From Branchiostoma floridae (lineage: Eukaryota; Chordata; Leptocardii; Amphioxiformes; Branchiostomatidae), in contig NC_049992.1 of NCBI RefSeq assembly GCF_000003815.2, positions 19,851,760-19,915,759 on the forward strand: a stretch of 64,000 nucleotides of DNA, given 5' to 3'. Shown here in pieces: positions 12,401 to 22,800 of this stretch. The notes beneath the pieces are model-generated. The model worked only from the letters and a program-made list of their open reading frames with translations, did not search any database and was not told the DNA's origin. The translations under genes were made by a program, and so were the position numbers. Each line of letters starts with the position of its first letter. Positions within the stretch are counted from its first letter, which is position 1.

Positions 12401-13744
12401 TTACATGAAGTATTTGTGCAATAAATAGTAGAAGATTTAAACCAATAACCGTGTATTTTAATTTTTCTCTTCATTTTCTACAGCTCCTGACGTGGATTGT
12501 TCAATCCACGTGCTGAAACTTGGTCCTTTTCTAGAAAAAGACATGGTATGGTGTGTGTTATTATCTTGTAACTTATATCTGTATGTTATTTACAAGCGTA
12601 CTTGTATATCTTATCTCTCATTATATCTGTGATGTATGGCATGGATGCCTTTGAGGTTACATTTTCATTATATATGCGTCTGTGTGTGTGTGTGTGTGTG
12701 TGTGTGTTTCTGTCAACAAGATAACTAAAAAAACGGCTGGTTGGATTTATTTCATACTTTCTGTATCGGAAGTGTGTGACGAAATCTGGAAATGATTAAA
12801 TTATCCCCTTGGCGGCTTCCCTTGAGTTCAACTCAGTCAGTCGAAAAAAAATATGAACTACGAATTGACATATTTCAGTCTCAAGGAAAAAATAAAATCC
12901 CTCAACCTTTGTTCCAAATGCCAAATTTGATCTTATTTGATCAAATTTTACTGAAAAAAAAAGCTTGTTCTAAAACCAGTTGCATTACTTCTTGAAAGAC
13001 CCTTGTACCTTCACAGAAGGTAAAGTTCTCTTTCTTCTTGCTTCTTTTCCTTCTTCCGTTCCAAAGACATAGGGTCAACGACCTGGGCCAGACGGCTGTT
13101 GAACTATCCCAGATGCGCTCCATCCCAGAAGCGCTCCTGGGATAAAAGCACATCTGGGATGTAACAGTTGTCACTATAGTTACTGTCAAAGCAGCAGACA
13201 CCCTTTGGTGCTCAATTACATAATGTAAGAAGTACCAGTAGCCTGAGTACCATCCTCCGTAGTGACCGTTGGCTCAATCCTTTAGCTTGCTATTTGAGCC
13301 AGCGGTCGCTACGGAGGATTCATGGTACTGAGAGCCGGAGTGGCCGGTTACCATACGTATGGGTGTATTTTATAATTAGTAAGAAAGAACAAAGTAGTAT
13401 TTAGGGGCCAGCTAGTTGAACATTATGTATTTGCCTCCTGATGCTTTCTTACAACACATTTTCTCACTTCTACAGCTATTTCCGATCTCCTATTACTTCG
13501 CGTGTAACTGGACGGACACACGACTGAAAGTTCCCGACAACCACACTTTCGCGTACGTCGACGAATCTGCGGGAAGCGTCTGGAAACCATTACCACATCC
13601 CGTGCCAATGTCGGATACAATCATCCGAGAAGAATTTGTCGAACCACCCTTGGTTATTGCTGGTGGAACAGTGTACATGTTAAAAAAGTAGGTCTATGGA
13701 AGAAGAGGATCAGATGTGTGTGTGAGAGAGATAGAGATAGAGTA

Positions 13745-13790
<46 letters not shown>

Positions 13791-16700
13791 TGAGTGAGTG
13801 AGTGAGAGAGAGGGTGTGCGTGTGTGTGTATGTGTGTGTATGTGTGTGTGTGAGTGAATGAGCATATCTATCTATCTACCTGTGTGTTTCTGTGTGTGAA
13901 TGAATAAACATATCTATCTGTGTGTGGCTGTGTGTGTGTGTGTGCGGGTGTGAGGACTTACATTTTTGCCTATGATCTGACGGCAGTTTCTGCTTTATTT
14001 GACACTTTCTTCACAACAACAGTGTGTCATTTGTGACAAAACCTTTTCCATATTTTCTACAGATACACCTTCAACGCGCCATGTGTGATGAAACTGTACA
14101 GCTTCCCTCACGACCAGCAGTTTTGTAACGTACCAATCATGATGCGTAGGTATCCATTTGTCACAATCTACTAGTATTAGAATTACGCCCATTACCACTT
14201 TTCAGGACGTATGGAGCAACAGAGAATGATGTGCTAAAAAGGGTGTGACGCTTTCAGTAAAATAACACCTTTAACACAATATGACTACGAAGAATAACCC
14301 ATTTAACTTGAAAGTTTATTTGTGTTGGTGGAATTCATTCTTGAACTACTATTAGTTAAACTGTAAATTCCAGTATAAAAAATTGGATCCATGGACTCAC
14401 TCATCTACATCAGAGCTTAACAACCATCCCAGAACAAAGACGGTGGGCGCCATAGACTTCTTGCAACCTACGATCACTGCTCATTGAGTCACGTGTTCTA
14501 TCTGCATGACGTGACGTCACGGCAGCATGAATTGTTCGTTCCGAATGAACAACACATGCATCAAGGGTTGACAAAGACTAGTCCAATTTTTGTTGAAATT
14601 TGCAGTTCAACTTAAGTTCAAGAAAATAAAAACGCTTGTTGTTGTCGGCCACGGTAGATCATTTCAAATGCTTTTTTTAAATTTTCAGGTGGTGGCGTGA
14701 AAGCTTCATGGGGAGCCATGATGTACTGGCCGGTTCAAGACCAGCCTATCCTGATGAACATGCAGGCATTCCGCTCGGTTTTCCGCGTGGAATATTTGGA
14801 ATTCATCAGCTGGGCTGGCAGTACTCTATCGCCAAGTAAGTATTTGGAAACGTGGTGCTAGAGTCGATTCCATATTACCGAGAGGGTGTTTCTTGCCTTT
14901 TGTTCCAACATTTTGGAAATGTTTGTAACAATCTAACTGTGATAAGTAACTGTTTAGAACTATTCATAACATCTATGTGACGTTCTAAATATTTCTATAG
15001 TATCCAAACATGTTAGAAACATTTCTAACATCAAATACATTATTTCTGTTAGTTTCTAAACTGTTCCAACATAGATGCATCATCTGTGATCACATGTTCG
15101 AACATGGAAACAATATGATGAAACTGGGTCAGTGGGCTGGGAAGAAGGCAGTTCACACATCCCTGCCAAGTGCAGGAAATTATGTCTGTCTGCCACCTTC
15201 TCACAAAAGACTCACCATTGTATACTAAAGAACATCTAAAAATACAAGAGCCAAACAAAGGACCAAACTTAGCAGCTTTGTTTATGGGGTCAATAAAAGT
15301 TTTTATGGAGGAAAAAAATGACACAAAATGTTGGAACATGTTGGAACAGTAACAAAAACACATAGATGTTTGAAAATTGTTCTAAATAAAGAGATAATTA
15401 TATCATTACTTTCCCAAATGTTCCAACAAATATAAAAAGGTTCAAACATGTTTAAACTTTCATTTTGAAATGTTTGAACAATTTCGAACTTAAGTGACTG
15501 AAATGTTCTTTTACTCAAAATAGTTAAAACTTATTACAAATATTATTTCAAAACCATCTCGGTGCCTTGGAATTGACTCTATCTCACTGCAATTTGTATG
15601 CATATTTGCACGAAGTAAAAAGAAATGACCATAATTCTTCTGTTTTCTGGAAGGTGGTGAACGTGCCGGCCTGCCGAAAGGACTTTCTTATTTGTCAATG
15701 CAAAGTGTGTCGATCAGATGGCTGCCTAATAAATGAAACTATGTTCGTCTAATCTGTATCGTCTACTTGTTTCTCTTATCATAGAGGAAACATGCATCTA
15801 CCAGAAGGGATACTGTGACTACGGCGGATCTGAAGACTGTCACACAACAAGTTTGCGATGTACCGAAGCGGAGAATCAGAATAAATCGGAGTGCATCAAC
15901 TGTAGCTTTTTCGGAGGAAAGTGTAAAACGTACCAAACTCCAAACTGTTCTTCGGTTTTGCAGAAAGGTGGGTGTATTCTTTTATTTTCTTTTGTATCAG
16001 GGCGTGGGCGATTTCTGGAAAGTTTCCCTCAAATTAATCTTTTTAAATCCTATTAAAAATTATTCCTCAAATTAATCTTGTAGAATCTTAAACCGACGGA
16101 TAAAAATGCAGTAAATCACCCAGTTGATCCTTACTTTTGCTTAAGATTCATGAAAATTTAGGAACATACTTTGTTGCACATTTCTGTAGTCGACGAGTTT
16201 GGAATATACTGGACGAATCTCGAGTTGAGGCTCAAGTTGACCAGGCGGCTTGGCTACCACATTCTGAATTCATACATCCCGTCCATGTCTGTGGTCGGCA
16301 TGTCCTGGGTGTCCTTCTGGATCGACCCGTCTTCAGCTCCGGCCAGAACCGGACTAGGAGTGACCACTGTCTTGACCATGGTTACGCTGGTAGATATTCT
16401 TTCTATATCTCTTTCCACTAGCACTGCGCTCTCGTTGTGCTCCCTCTGCGACCTTAGATTTGACAGATAGCTCAATGAATTGTACAGAAAAATCGGTTTT
16501 TACGCTTTTTTATCTTCTCAGTCACATCTTTACATTTTGTATGATATACCAAGTAGGAAATGGAAGGTTACACAGTCACATCAATTTTAGGTTACAGTGA
16601 GAGCGAAGCGCGATCGCCGTCAGTGGACCTTATCAATAATATGTTATCTGTTGTAATTTCTCATCTTCAACGTAAAATTTTTGCGGTTGCACTTGTAACT

Positions 16701-17245
16701 GTCGCCGCCCTAGACGAAGTAGTGTGTAATTTATGGTTAATAACTTGGAATTGATAGAATTCTATGCGTCAGAAGAGTTTGAACAGCGGTGCCATTTTGG
16801 ATCTCGTCCAGTCTTCTGATTGGATCCGGGTCGTTATATTACACTGGGCGGTTATACCTTTATAGATCTCTGGAGATGTAACATCGTTATAATACGAAAT
16901 AGGGGTTTGTGATTGGTTTATGTCCTCTAGTCATATGATAATAAAGAATAATATGTATCCCTGTCTCTATACACACAGAGTGGCAAAGTAGGAGGAGCTC
17001 CTGAGCTGAACTACATCCGGGCAATTGACGTGTGGATGCTGACGTGTAAACTGTTCGTCATCCTGGCCCTGTTGGAGTACGCATGCGTCAACTTCACTGC
17101 CTTGACTCAAAAGAGAAAGGTACAGAGAATAAATGGTGTCCATTCCTTATACAGATGCATTATGATAGATCAATCTAGACATTGACCCATGTTGTAATGG
17201 TCTCTTTTGTTCTTCACAAACACACACATATACACACACATAAAC

Positions 17246-17280
<35 letters not shown>

Positions 17281-17899
17281 TACACACAAACACACACAAA
17301 CATGCACGCACACACAAGCAAGCACACACAAACATGCATGTACACACACACACACACACGCGCGCACAAACACACAAACACACAAACATACACACTACAC
17401 TCGAGCATATATCATATACGTCGCTGCAGTCGGTTTGCGGCATGTCATCTTTTATAATGTACCGTCTGCCTTAAACAAGCATGATTGTTGTGATCTGGGA
17501 TTGACATGTTCTACTGAAAAGCTTAGGTGATTTTGCTTTTGGCTCTATACTCTCTATATCATTTCTTATAACGTCTAGCGAAGAAATAGACGTAACGCAA
17601 GGACAACAACAACAACAACAACAATATTAAAATTATACGTACCTCTGTACTTGTCTCCTCCACAGGTAGAACAGATGCCCGAGGTTGATGTGGAACGACA
17701 GACAAAGAAGGAAGTGGGACAAGATCTAGATCTGTATGACTGTGACGAAAAAAAGCCGCCCCCGAAGTTTTCCGTCTCGACTCTGACGGCAGAGAAGGTT
17801 AACCGCAGCGTGGACCATGTGTCACGTGTGGCGTTCCCGGCAGCCTTCGCGATCTTCGTTTGTGCATACTTTAGTTTTTACCTTGCGGATTCGCCTTAG
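9432..17899 (+). CDS. Glycine-receptor-like Cys-loop chloride channel subunit with 8-Cys insert (receptor 1)
   Basis: Ten exons: 9432-9532, 10900-11021, 12484-12545, 13476-13687, 14063-14145, 14689-14835, 15785-15967, 16190-16389, 16979-17119, 17666-17899; 494 aa, all borders GT/AG and frame-consistent. Residues 1-~21 form a signal peptide. The ligand-binding domain follows, with the GlyR-like lead GYDNKTRP and W-T-D-x-R-L in exon 4. The Cys-loop is C173-x13-C187 with FPHD. Exon 7 (243-303) is an eight-cysteine insert. M1 is ~326-347; the PAR motif at 354-356 opens M2 ([10 protein letters not shown]), as in anion-selective GlyR/GABA-A channels; M3 ~384-405; a short intracellular loop; M4 ~470-490 after [10 protein letters not shown]. 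The family forms pentameric plasma-membrane channels. Ligand unknown: the W-x-P-D loop A motif is altered to WKPLPHP. Tandem paralogue at 19877-30263. Confidence 0.93.
9913..10035. repeat. (GT)n microsatellite in intron 1 of receptor 1
   Basis: Imperfect GT run with TTTG interruptions. The motif AGATTTAGAGATGGGGCCCT at about 9698 recurs in altered form just after the run (GGTTTAGAGATGGTGCCCTG, about 10049), so the run may sit inside a small local duplication. Confidence 0.9.
11037..11577. mobile_element. Family B-related inverted-repeat element in intron 2 of receptor 1
   Basis: TAAGGCCACAGCAAGTAATT at the left mirrors TTGCTGTGGCCTAAGG at the right; GGATGACATCAGCGCGCGCA mirrors GAGGATGTCATCC. 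The middle (TTGTGTTGTAGCCTAATGGT) recurs at about 45870. It starts 16 bases after the exon 2 donor. Confidence 0.75.
11635..11753. mobile_element. Fold-back element, TAGCCTGGGTACC type
   Basis: TAGCCTGGGTACCAACTAAT ... CTTCTTGCAC pairs with GTGCAAGGAGTCCCGG ... TCGGTTGGTACCCAGGC, giving arms of about 45 bp around a short loop that itself contains ACCC.TATTGGGGT. Shares its outer motif with 13239-13335. Confidence 0.8.
11787..12125. mobile_element. Family E MITE, rearranged copy
   Basis: GCCAAATAATAGTTACTTAT and CAAGCAATTGGAT at the left; the continuation GATTTTGAAAACGGTCAGAT appears only at 11939, so about 110 bp has been inserted within the arm relative to the copy at 6424. Confidence 0.55.
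13239..13335. mobile_element. Fold-back element, TAGCCTGAGTACC type
   Basis: GAGTACCATCCTCCGTAGTG then ACCGTTGGCTCAA pairs with TTGAGCCAGCGGTCGCTACG then GAGGATTCATGGTAC; arms ~35 bp, loop ~20 bp. It is in intron 3 of receptor 1, 140 bp before exon 4. Confidence 0.8.
13707..13955. repeat. (GT)n / (GA)n / (TATC)n microsatellite, intron 4 of receptor 1
   Basis: Compound low-complexity run starting ~20 bases after the exon 4 donor: GTGTGT, GAGTGAGT, AGAGAG and TCTATCTATC blocks. Confidence 0.95.
14415..14660. repeat. Dispersed repeat shared with 33490-33700
   Basis: Contains AGACGGTGGGCGCCATAGAC then TTC, and a following ACGATCACTGCTCATTGAGT; the same order with substitutions occurs at 33515-33570 inside the intron of the minus-strand EF-hand gene. 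Family unrecognised. Confidence 0.6.
15785..15967 (+). other. Exon 7 of receptor 1: symmetric phase 1-1 exon encoding an 8-Cys module
   Basis: 183 nt, phase 1 at both borders, residues 243-303. Cysteines at 246, 253, 261, 268, 279, 282, 289 and 297. The module follows the presumed beta-9 strand ([13 protein letters not shown]) and precedes beta-10 ([15 protein letters not shown]), i.e. it lies at loop C. It has an NCS and NKS glycosylation sequon. I do not recognise the fold. Removing this exon joins exon 6 to exon 8 in frame. Confidence 0.85.
17218..17400. repeat. (CA)n microsatellite, intron 9 of receptor 1
   Basis: CA run with TACA, GCACGC and CAAACA variants about 100 bases downstream of the exon 9 donor. 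Confidence 0.97.
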
Positions 17900-17930
17900 T
17901 GTGTAAAAAATGGCGGTCATACAATCCTGA

Positions 17931-17936
17931 AATAAA
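17931..17936 (+). promoter_or_regulatory. Candidate polyadenylation signal of receptor 1
   Basis: AATAAA 32 bases after the receptor 1 stop codon. A very short 3' UTR is implied if it is the one used. Confidence 0.5.
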
Positions 17937-17939
17937 GAA

Positions 17940-18924
17940 AAGCTCCTTGATATGCTTTTCAAATTGTATCTATGGTTGAAGGCCTCTTCTGAGGATATTT
18001 GAGGCCAGTCAAACGGTGGAGGGTCAGTCCTTTTGCAGAGGTTTTTTTTAGATATCTTTTTGCTTCGAGTATATTTGTATCGAAGCCACACATGAAAGGA
18101 CACGTATACACATCCAATCGGACCAATTGCTGAAGCTGTTGCATGAAGATACTGATGTATAATACTGTTTCCGCATGTTCGGACCAAACTTTGCATTTTT
18201 ATATAGTATAGTATATAGTATAAGTATCATCAATGTTGCATTAAAAATATACAATTGACGACCGACATTGCTCTTTGATGATCTTCTTTCTCTATATGGG
18301 GCTTATACTGTGATGAATAATATCGTATGTCGATAATATTGATCACAAACGTTGTGCTGTTAGATTGAACCAACGGTGGTATAGTGTAAGACATTTGCTT
18401 GGGCTTTAGCTGATCTTATCTTTCTATTTATTCATAACAAAACATTTTCTATTCGTGACACAACATCACCAGGTTGCATAATCGGACCAATCGTTCAATT
18501 CTACTGGTCTAAGTCGACAAGGAAAGTTGGCACTTTGAATCCAAGACTGACAACTGCAAATAAGACAGCGACAGCCCCAAAGAACATAAAAAAAAAAAAA
18601 AACTAGAAAATATTTTCTATTACCCGATCGACCCTAGCAAAATACTGTTTGACCGTTGGCAAAGGACATAAAACATTCTATCTGACATCTGTGTGATGAA
18701 AATGCTGTAGGGTCGTTTTCTAACACAATAAAGAGTATTTTTGGATAACTTCGGCCAAGATTATGACAGAAACCAAAATAGGGATCCTGAATCACAACCT
18801 ATTGACCATAATCTTCTCTTGACGAGTATCGGAAAGACTACTTTTATCAGGCTTAATTAGAATGCTATAGTGCCATATTGATTATTTTCTGTTCTCATTG
18901 ATCATTCTAAGAACAGATCCTTTA
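17940..18924. other. Spacer between the receptor genes
   Basis: AT-rich, no exon-like stretch. It is the 3' flank of receptor 1; with the MITE at 18925 it forms the ~2-kb gap before receptor 2. Confidence 0.5.
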
Positions 18925-19172
18925 AGGTGGTATCTCACTGCACTTTGGACACCTGTGCGGTACTGCGGGGTTCGTTCACTGCAATACTTTCTTGTTAATT
19001 TCGCAGATCTTTTTTCATAATTTAGATATTGTGTAATACACACAAGTAAGACTAAGAAGACAGCAAAATTCACAAAACGTAAGAAAATCCGTTCATTATC
19101 TCTTAAATTCCTTGAGTGTCTTTCGAATCCCGCAGTGCCGCACCGGTCCCCAAGTGCAGTGAGATACCACCA
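18925..19172. mobile_element. ~250-bp inverted-repeat MITE, family A copy 2
   Basis: Begins AGGTGGTATCTCACTGCACT and ends AAGTGCAGTGAGATACCACC plus A, with TTA on both sides (18922-18924 and 19173-19175). The 3-bp TWA duplication suggests PIF/Harbinger. Confidence 0.9.
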
Positions 19173-19876
19173 TTAAGCGTGGTATGTAGGGCATATCCTG
19201 GAACGACCGTCAAATATGCCAAATCATCTGTTGCCTTGTGTTAACGTCCTCCTGTTGTGTGTCTTCCTGTAATAGCATAGGTCTGCTGTGGTGTTTTGCT
19301 GTAACGTTGTGTGATGCAAACATCTATCCTATTTATTCATTCATCTACTGAATTTTCAGACCACTGGATAGCCCATTCATTGCTGAAAAAAAATCAATTT
19401 TCAACGAGGCCCAGTAAACTAAATGATAAAATCATCAACATCACAGAGAAAAATAGGTAGAAAACAGCTTGTAACAGCTTGTCAATCTTGTAACATAGGA
19501 TGGTTTTTTACGTGTAGTATACGCAACATATATGTGTATGTATATGCGTAAACCGTCTTCTGCTTATACATCTCATGAAAAAATAAATGTGAAATGAAAT
19601 ATGTGAAACATGAGTGATTACAGAAAGCTAAAGAAAACAAATCAAAAACGACTTGGGCACCTCAATTTAAGCCTATGGAAGTGGCACGATTATGTATACG
19701 CCTAATGACACTTGATAAATTATGTATGGAACTAGGTGGGAATGTTTACCGTCATCTCTTAAAGATGACACACTATCGATCCTCCAGAAACAACCAAATT
19801 AGATTGTGATAAGCCCCTAGTGCTGACCAAAGCCTAACTGTTCGGGGTTCCGCTGTAAAAGACATATACAGCAACC

Positions 19877-22800
19877 ATGACTGTGAAGAGCGCAAGCCGG
19901 AATCTTCTACTCTTACTGTTGCTTATACACACCGAAGCAACGTCAGGAGAAACCATAGGAAAACAGAAGAGGTACGTACCGTTATCTATTTATCTTTGCT
20001 GCGTTTATCTTTGCTAAAGCCAGATGTAGGAATAGCACTACTGTAGACCGCATGGTATGCGTAACATTTAGCCTGGGGCAAATAAACTCCAATGGTGAAC
20101 TCCCCAAGCAAATTATCCTCCCCATAAGCATAGCCAGTGTGGTTAGCCTAGTAGAGATTAGCATAGTCGCACGTATATGTTTGATTGATACAAAATTGAA
20201 TGTTGTTTACACTAGCTTCTACTTCTAGTTAAAGAATCCCCTGTATATTTCTATTTGGCAGATGTCCAGCAACTGTTTGAAGGCAATGACAAGGACCTCC
20301 ATCAGTCTAGCATATCTAATGTCAGTGATATTATGTTTAGACCAACTGAATGGAATCCATATTTTGTATACCTCAATGATGGATTCTGTATATAGTAAAC
20401 ATAGCTGCACCATGAATACATTGGGACCATGAAAGATGAGCTCTGGCGATTGCGCTGGCGTACTTTATTGACCTATATCAGGCTCCATGTGAAGCTGAAA
20501 AATGGTGAAAATTGTCAAAATAGACAAAAACATTACCAGAGGAGAAAGCCTGCTGAACACTACAGTTGGCGACATATTACTATATGGCTATGTCTCTACA
20601 TTTATGGCCGGCTAAATCCTCTGGTACGTTTTCCGGCTGTTTGACCATTTTCTACTATTATTAGCGACCTGTGGAGCCTATAGTAGAGGTTGTAGAGGCT
20701 GTGTCAATGACGAAAGGAGAAACGCCTGACCGTTTCCAAAATAATATCCAGTTGCTTGAGTACTATTTGGCGCTGCTAGAGTTTGGTATGTTATGACCCA
20801 TGTCTCTCCATTCCCCGCCAGGGAAATTATTCGACGCCCGGGGTATTGAAGCTCTTATCGGTAATATAGAAGACTTAACCCTCAAATCACCGTATGGGGT
20901 CAAAACTGACCCCAGACGTATATCGATGTGTGCCATCATGGTATTTCTGGTCGAAAACAAATTTCCTCCCATGAGTTTGTTTGTATATATGTCCTATAAC
21001 TTCTTATACGTTTTTAACGAGATTGGCTCATTATTGATTAAGTTATCTTAGAAAGTTTATGTATGGTCCAGTGGGGTCAAAACTGACCCCAGCATTTTTT
21101 TAAACAAACTTTTGCGACCCACACCTTAACTACTTATCTTAGGATCACGAAATTTTCAGAGAATGATATACATGTAAGCCAAAATTATTGTGACAGCTTT
21201 TGTGCCAATATCATGTTATATGACGACATTATGACGTCATTTAGGTAATCTCGGCCGCCATCTTGGATTTTGCCTGATGACGTCATTAAATTAGCATAAA
21301 TTATGAATATTGAGTTATGAAATTTACGTTGAATTTCATAAGATGTGATAAACAACTGATATCTGCTAAGAAAACCTTAAAACTTAAATGTTTAATACAG
21401 AATTAGAAAACTTAATAATAATAATTATTAGCAATAAATATGTCTGTCAGAATTTCGTTGCCATGGCAACATGAAAAATGATGAACATACTTTGTTCACT
21501 GAAAATTTTGCTTTCAACATTTCCTAAAAAGTTACTAAGTTTAATGGCCCTAGCATGAGCCATTCAGGCGCTATACGGCAGTGAAGTTGGCATCAAAAAC
21601 CTCCTTTAAGGTCTGAATAGCATTGGTGCAAAATGTGGTCCTCATGATCTTTTGCATAAATTATGATAATGAGCTAGAAATATTCTCACCTAATCATGTC
21701 AGACTGTTCCACATAGATTAATGAAACTAAACATATATACAAATCTCAAAAAGAGTCACACAAAAAACTGTATTTGTACAAAATGTTTTGGGGTCAGTTT
21801 TGACCCCATACGGTAATCTACGTCACAAAAAAGCTACGGTGGTTTGAGGGTTAAACACACATGCACATCTGTTTGTATGCATTGGCATCTTATCATGATT
21901 CAACTTATCTCATTTATATAGCGACGATGTTGAAGACGAATTTAGATCGTCAAAGACGAGATTTGATGGACATTCGACCCTGCCACATGTGATAAGGATC
22001 CCGGAGGATTACGATAACACAACAAGACCTAGTTCGTCTGGTAAGTGTTCATCGATCACATGCAATGCACTAGGGGTGGGTACCGGTACAGAAAATTTAG
22101 GTCCAGGTCCGGTTCAGGTCAAGAGGATAAGGTCCAGGTCCGGACCTGAACCTGGACCTGATTCCGTATGTGAGAACTTGTGAATAATATATTCAAAATT
22201 AGTAGAAATAACTATAGACTCTACGCTACTTTGCTCTTGTTATTTTCCCGGTAAGCCTCGAAACGTGTGAACGCCTGCTGATCATTTTCCAATATGTTCA
22301 TTTTCCAATAGGTCCAACATCCGGTCACCGAATGTTTTCAGGTCCGGTTTTTCTGGACCGGTCCAATAAGAAAAAAAACCTACATAACACCATTCTCACA
22401 CGGCGGACAAGACAGAACGAAAGGAGGTCAATGAGGCAACCAAAAAACAGTTATAGAATCATATCTCATGTACTATGTTTGATACTGGTTTTTAGTAATT
22501 AGGATGATAAGTTTGTTTTTATTTTGCCAAACATTGTACCGTGTACGATCGTTGCGCAATACAGTTCTTCTTATCTCATTCAGTTTTTCTTCCATACTGT
22601 ACTAATATCATAAATATAAGCTCAAACAATACAAATCATAAGTAGTGTTATGTACAGAAAATATGTAGCAATGTAGAGTAGCGTAGAAATGCAAAATAAA
22701 AACATATATTGCAAATATGTCACTGACATGCAGCCATTCTCTAATTGTACGATTTGCTAATTCCATGCTATCGTTAGTTGAAGTGCTAATTATGATGTCT

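Noticed and set aside
13423-13678. Minus-strand frames opposite receptor 1 exon 4
   Set aside because: Shadow of the plus-strand exon, whose splice sites and family match are clear.
14146-14149. Alternative exon 5 donor of receptor 1 at 14150
   Set aside because: It breaks the reading frame into exon 6; the donor at 14146 keeps the frame and matches the phase in receptor 2.
17147-17530. Long Cys-Val and His-Thr frames
   Set aside because: Microsatellite in intron 9 of receptor 1.
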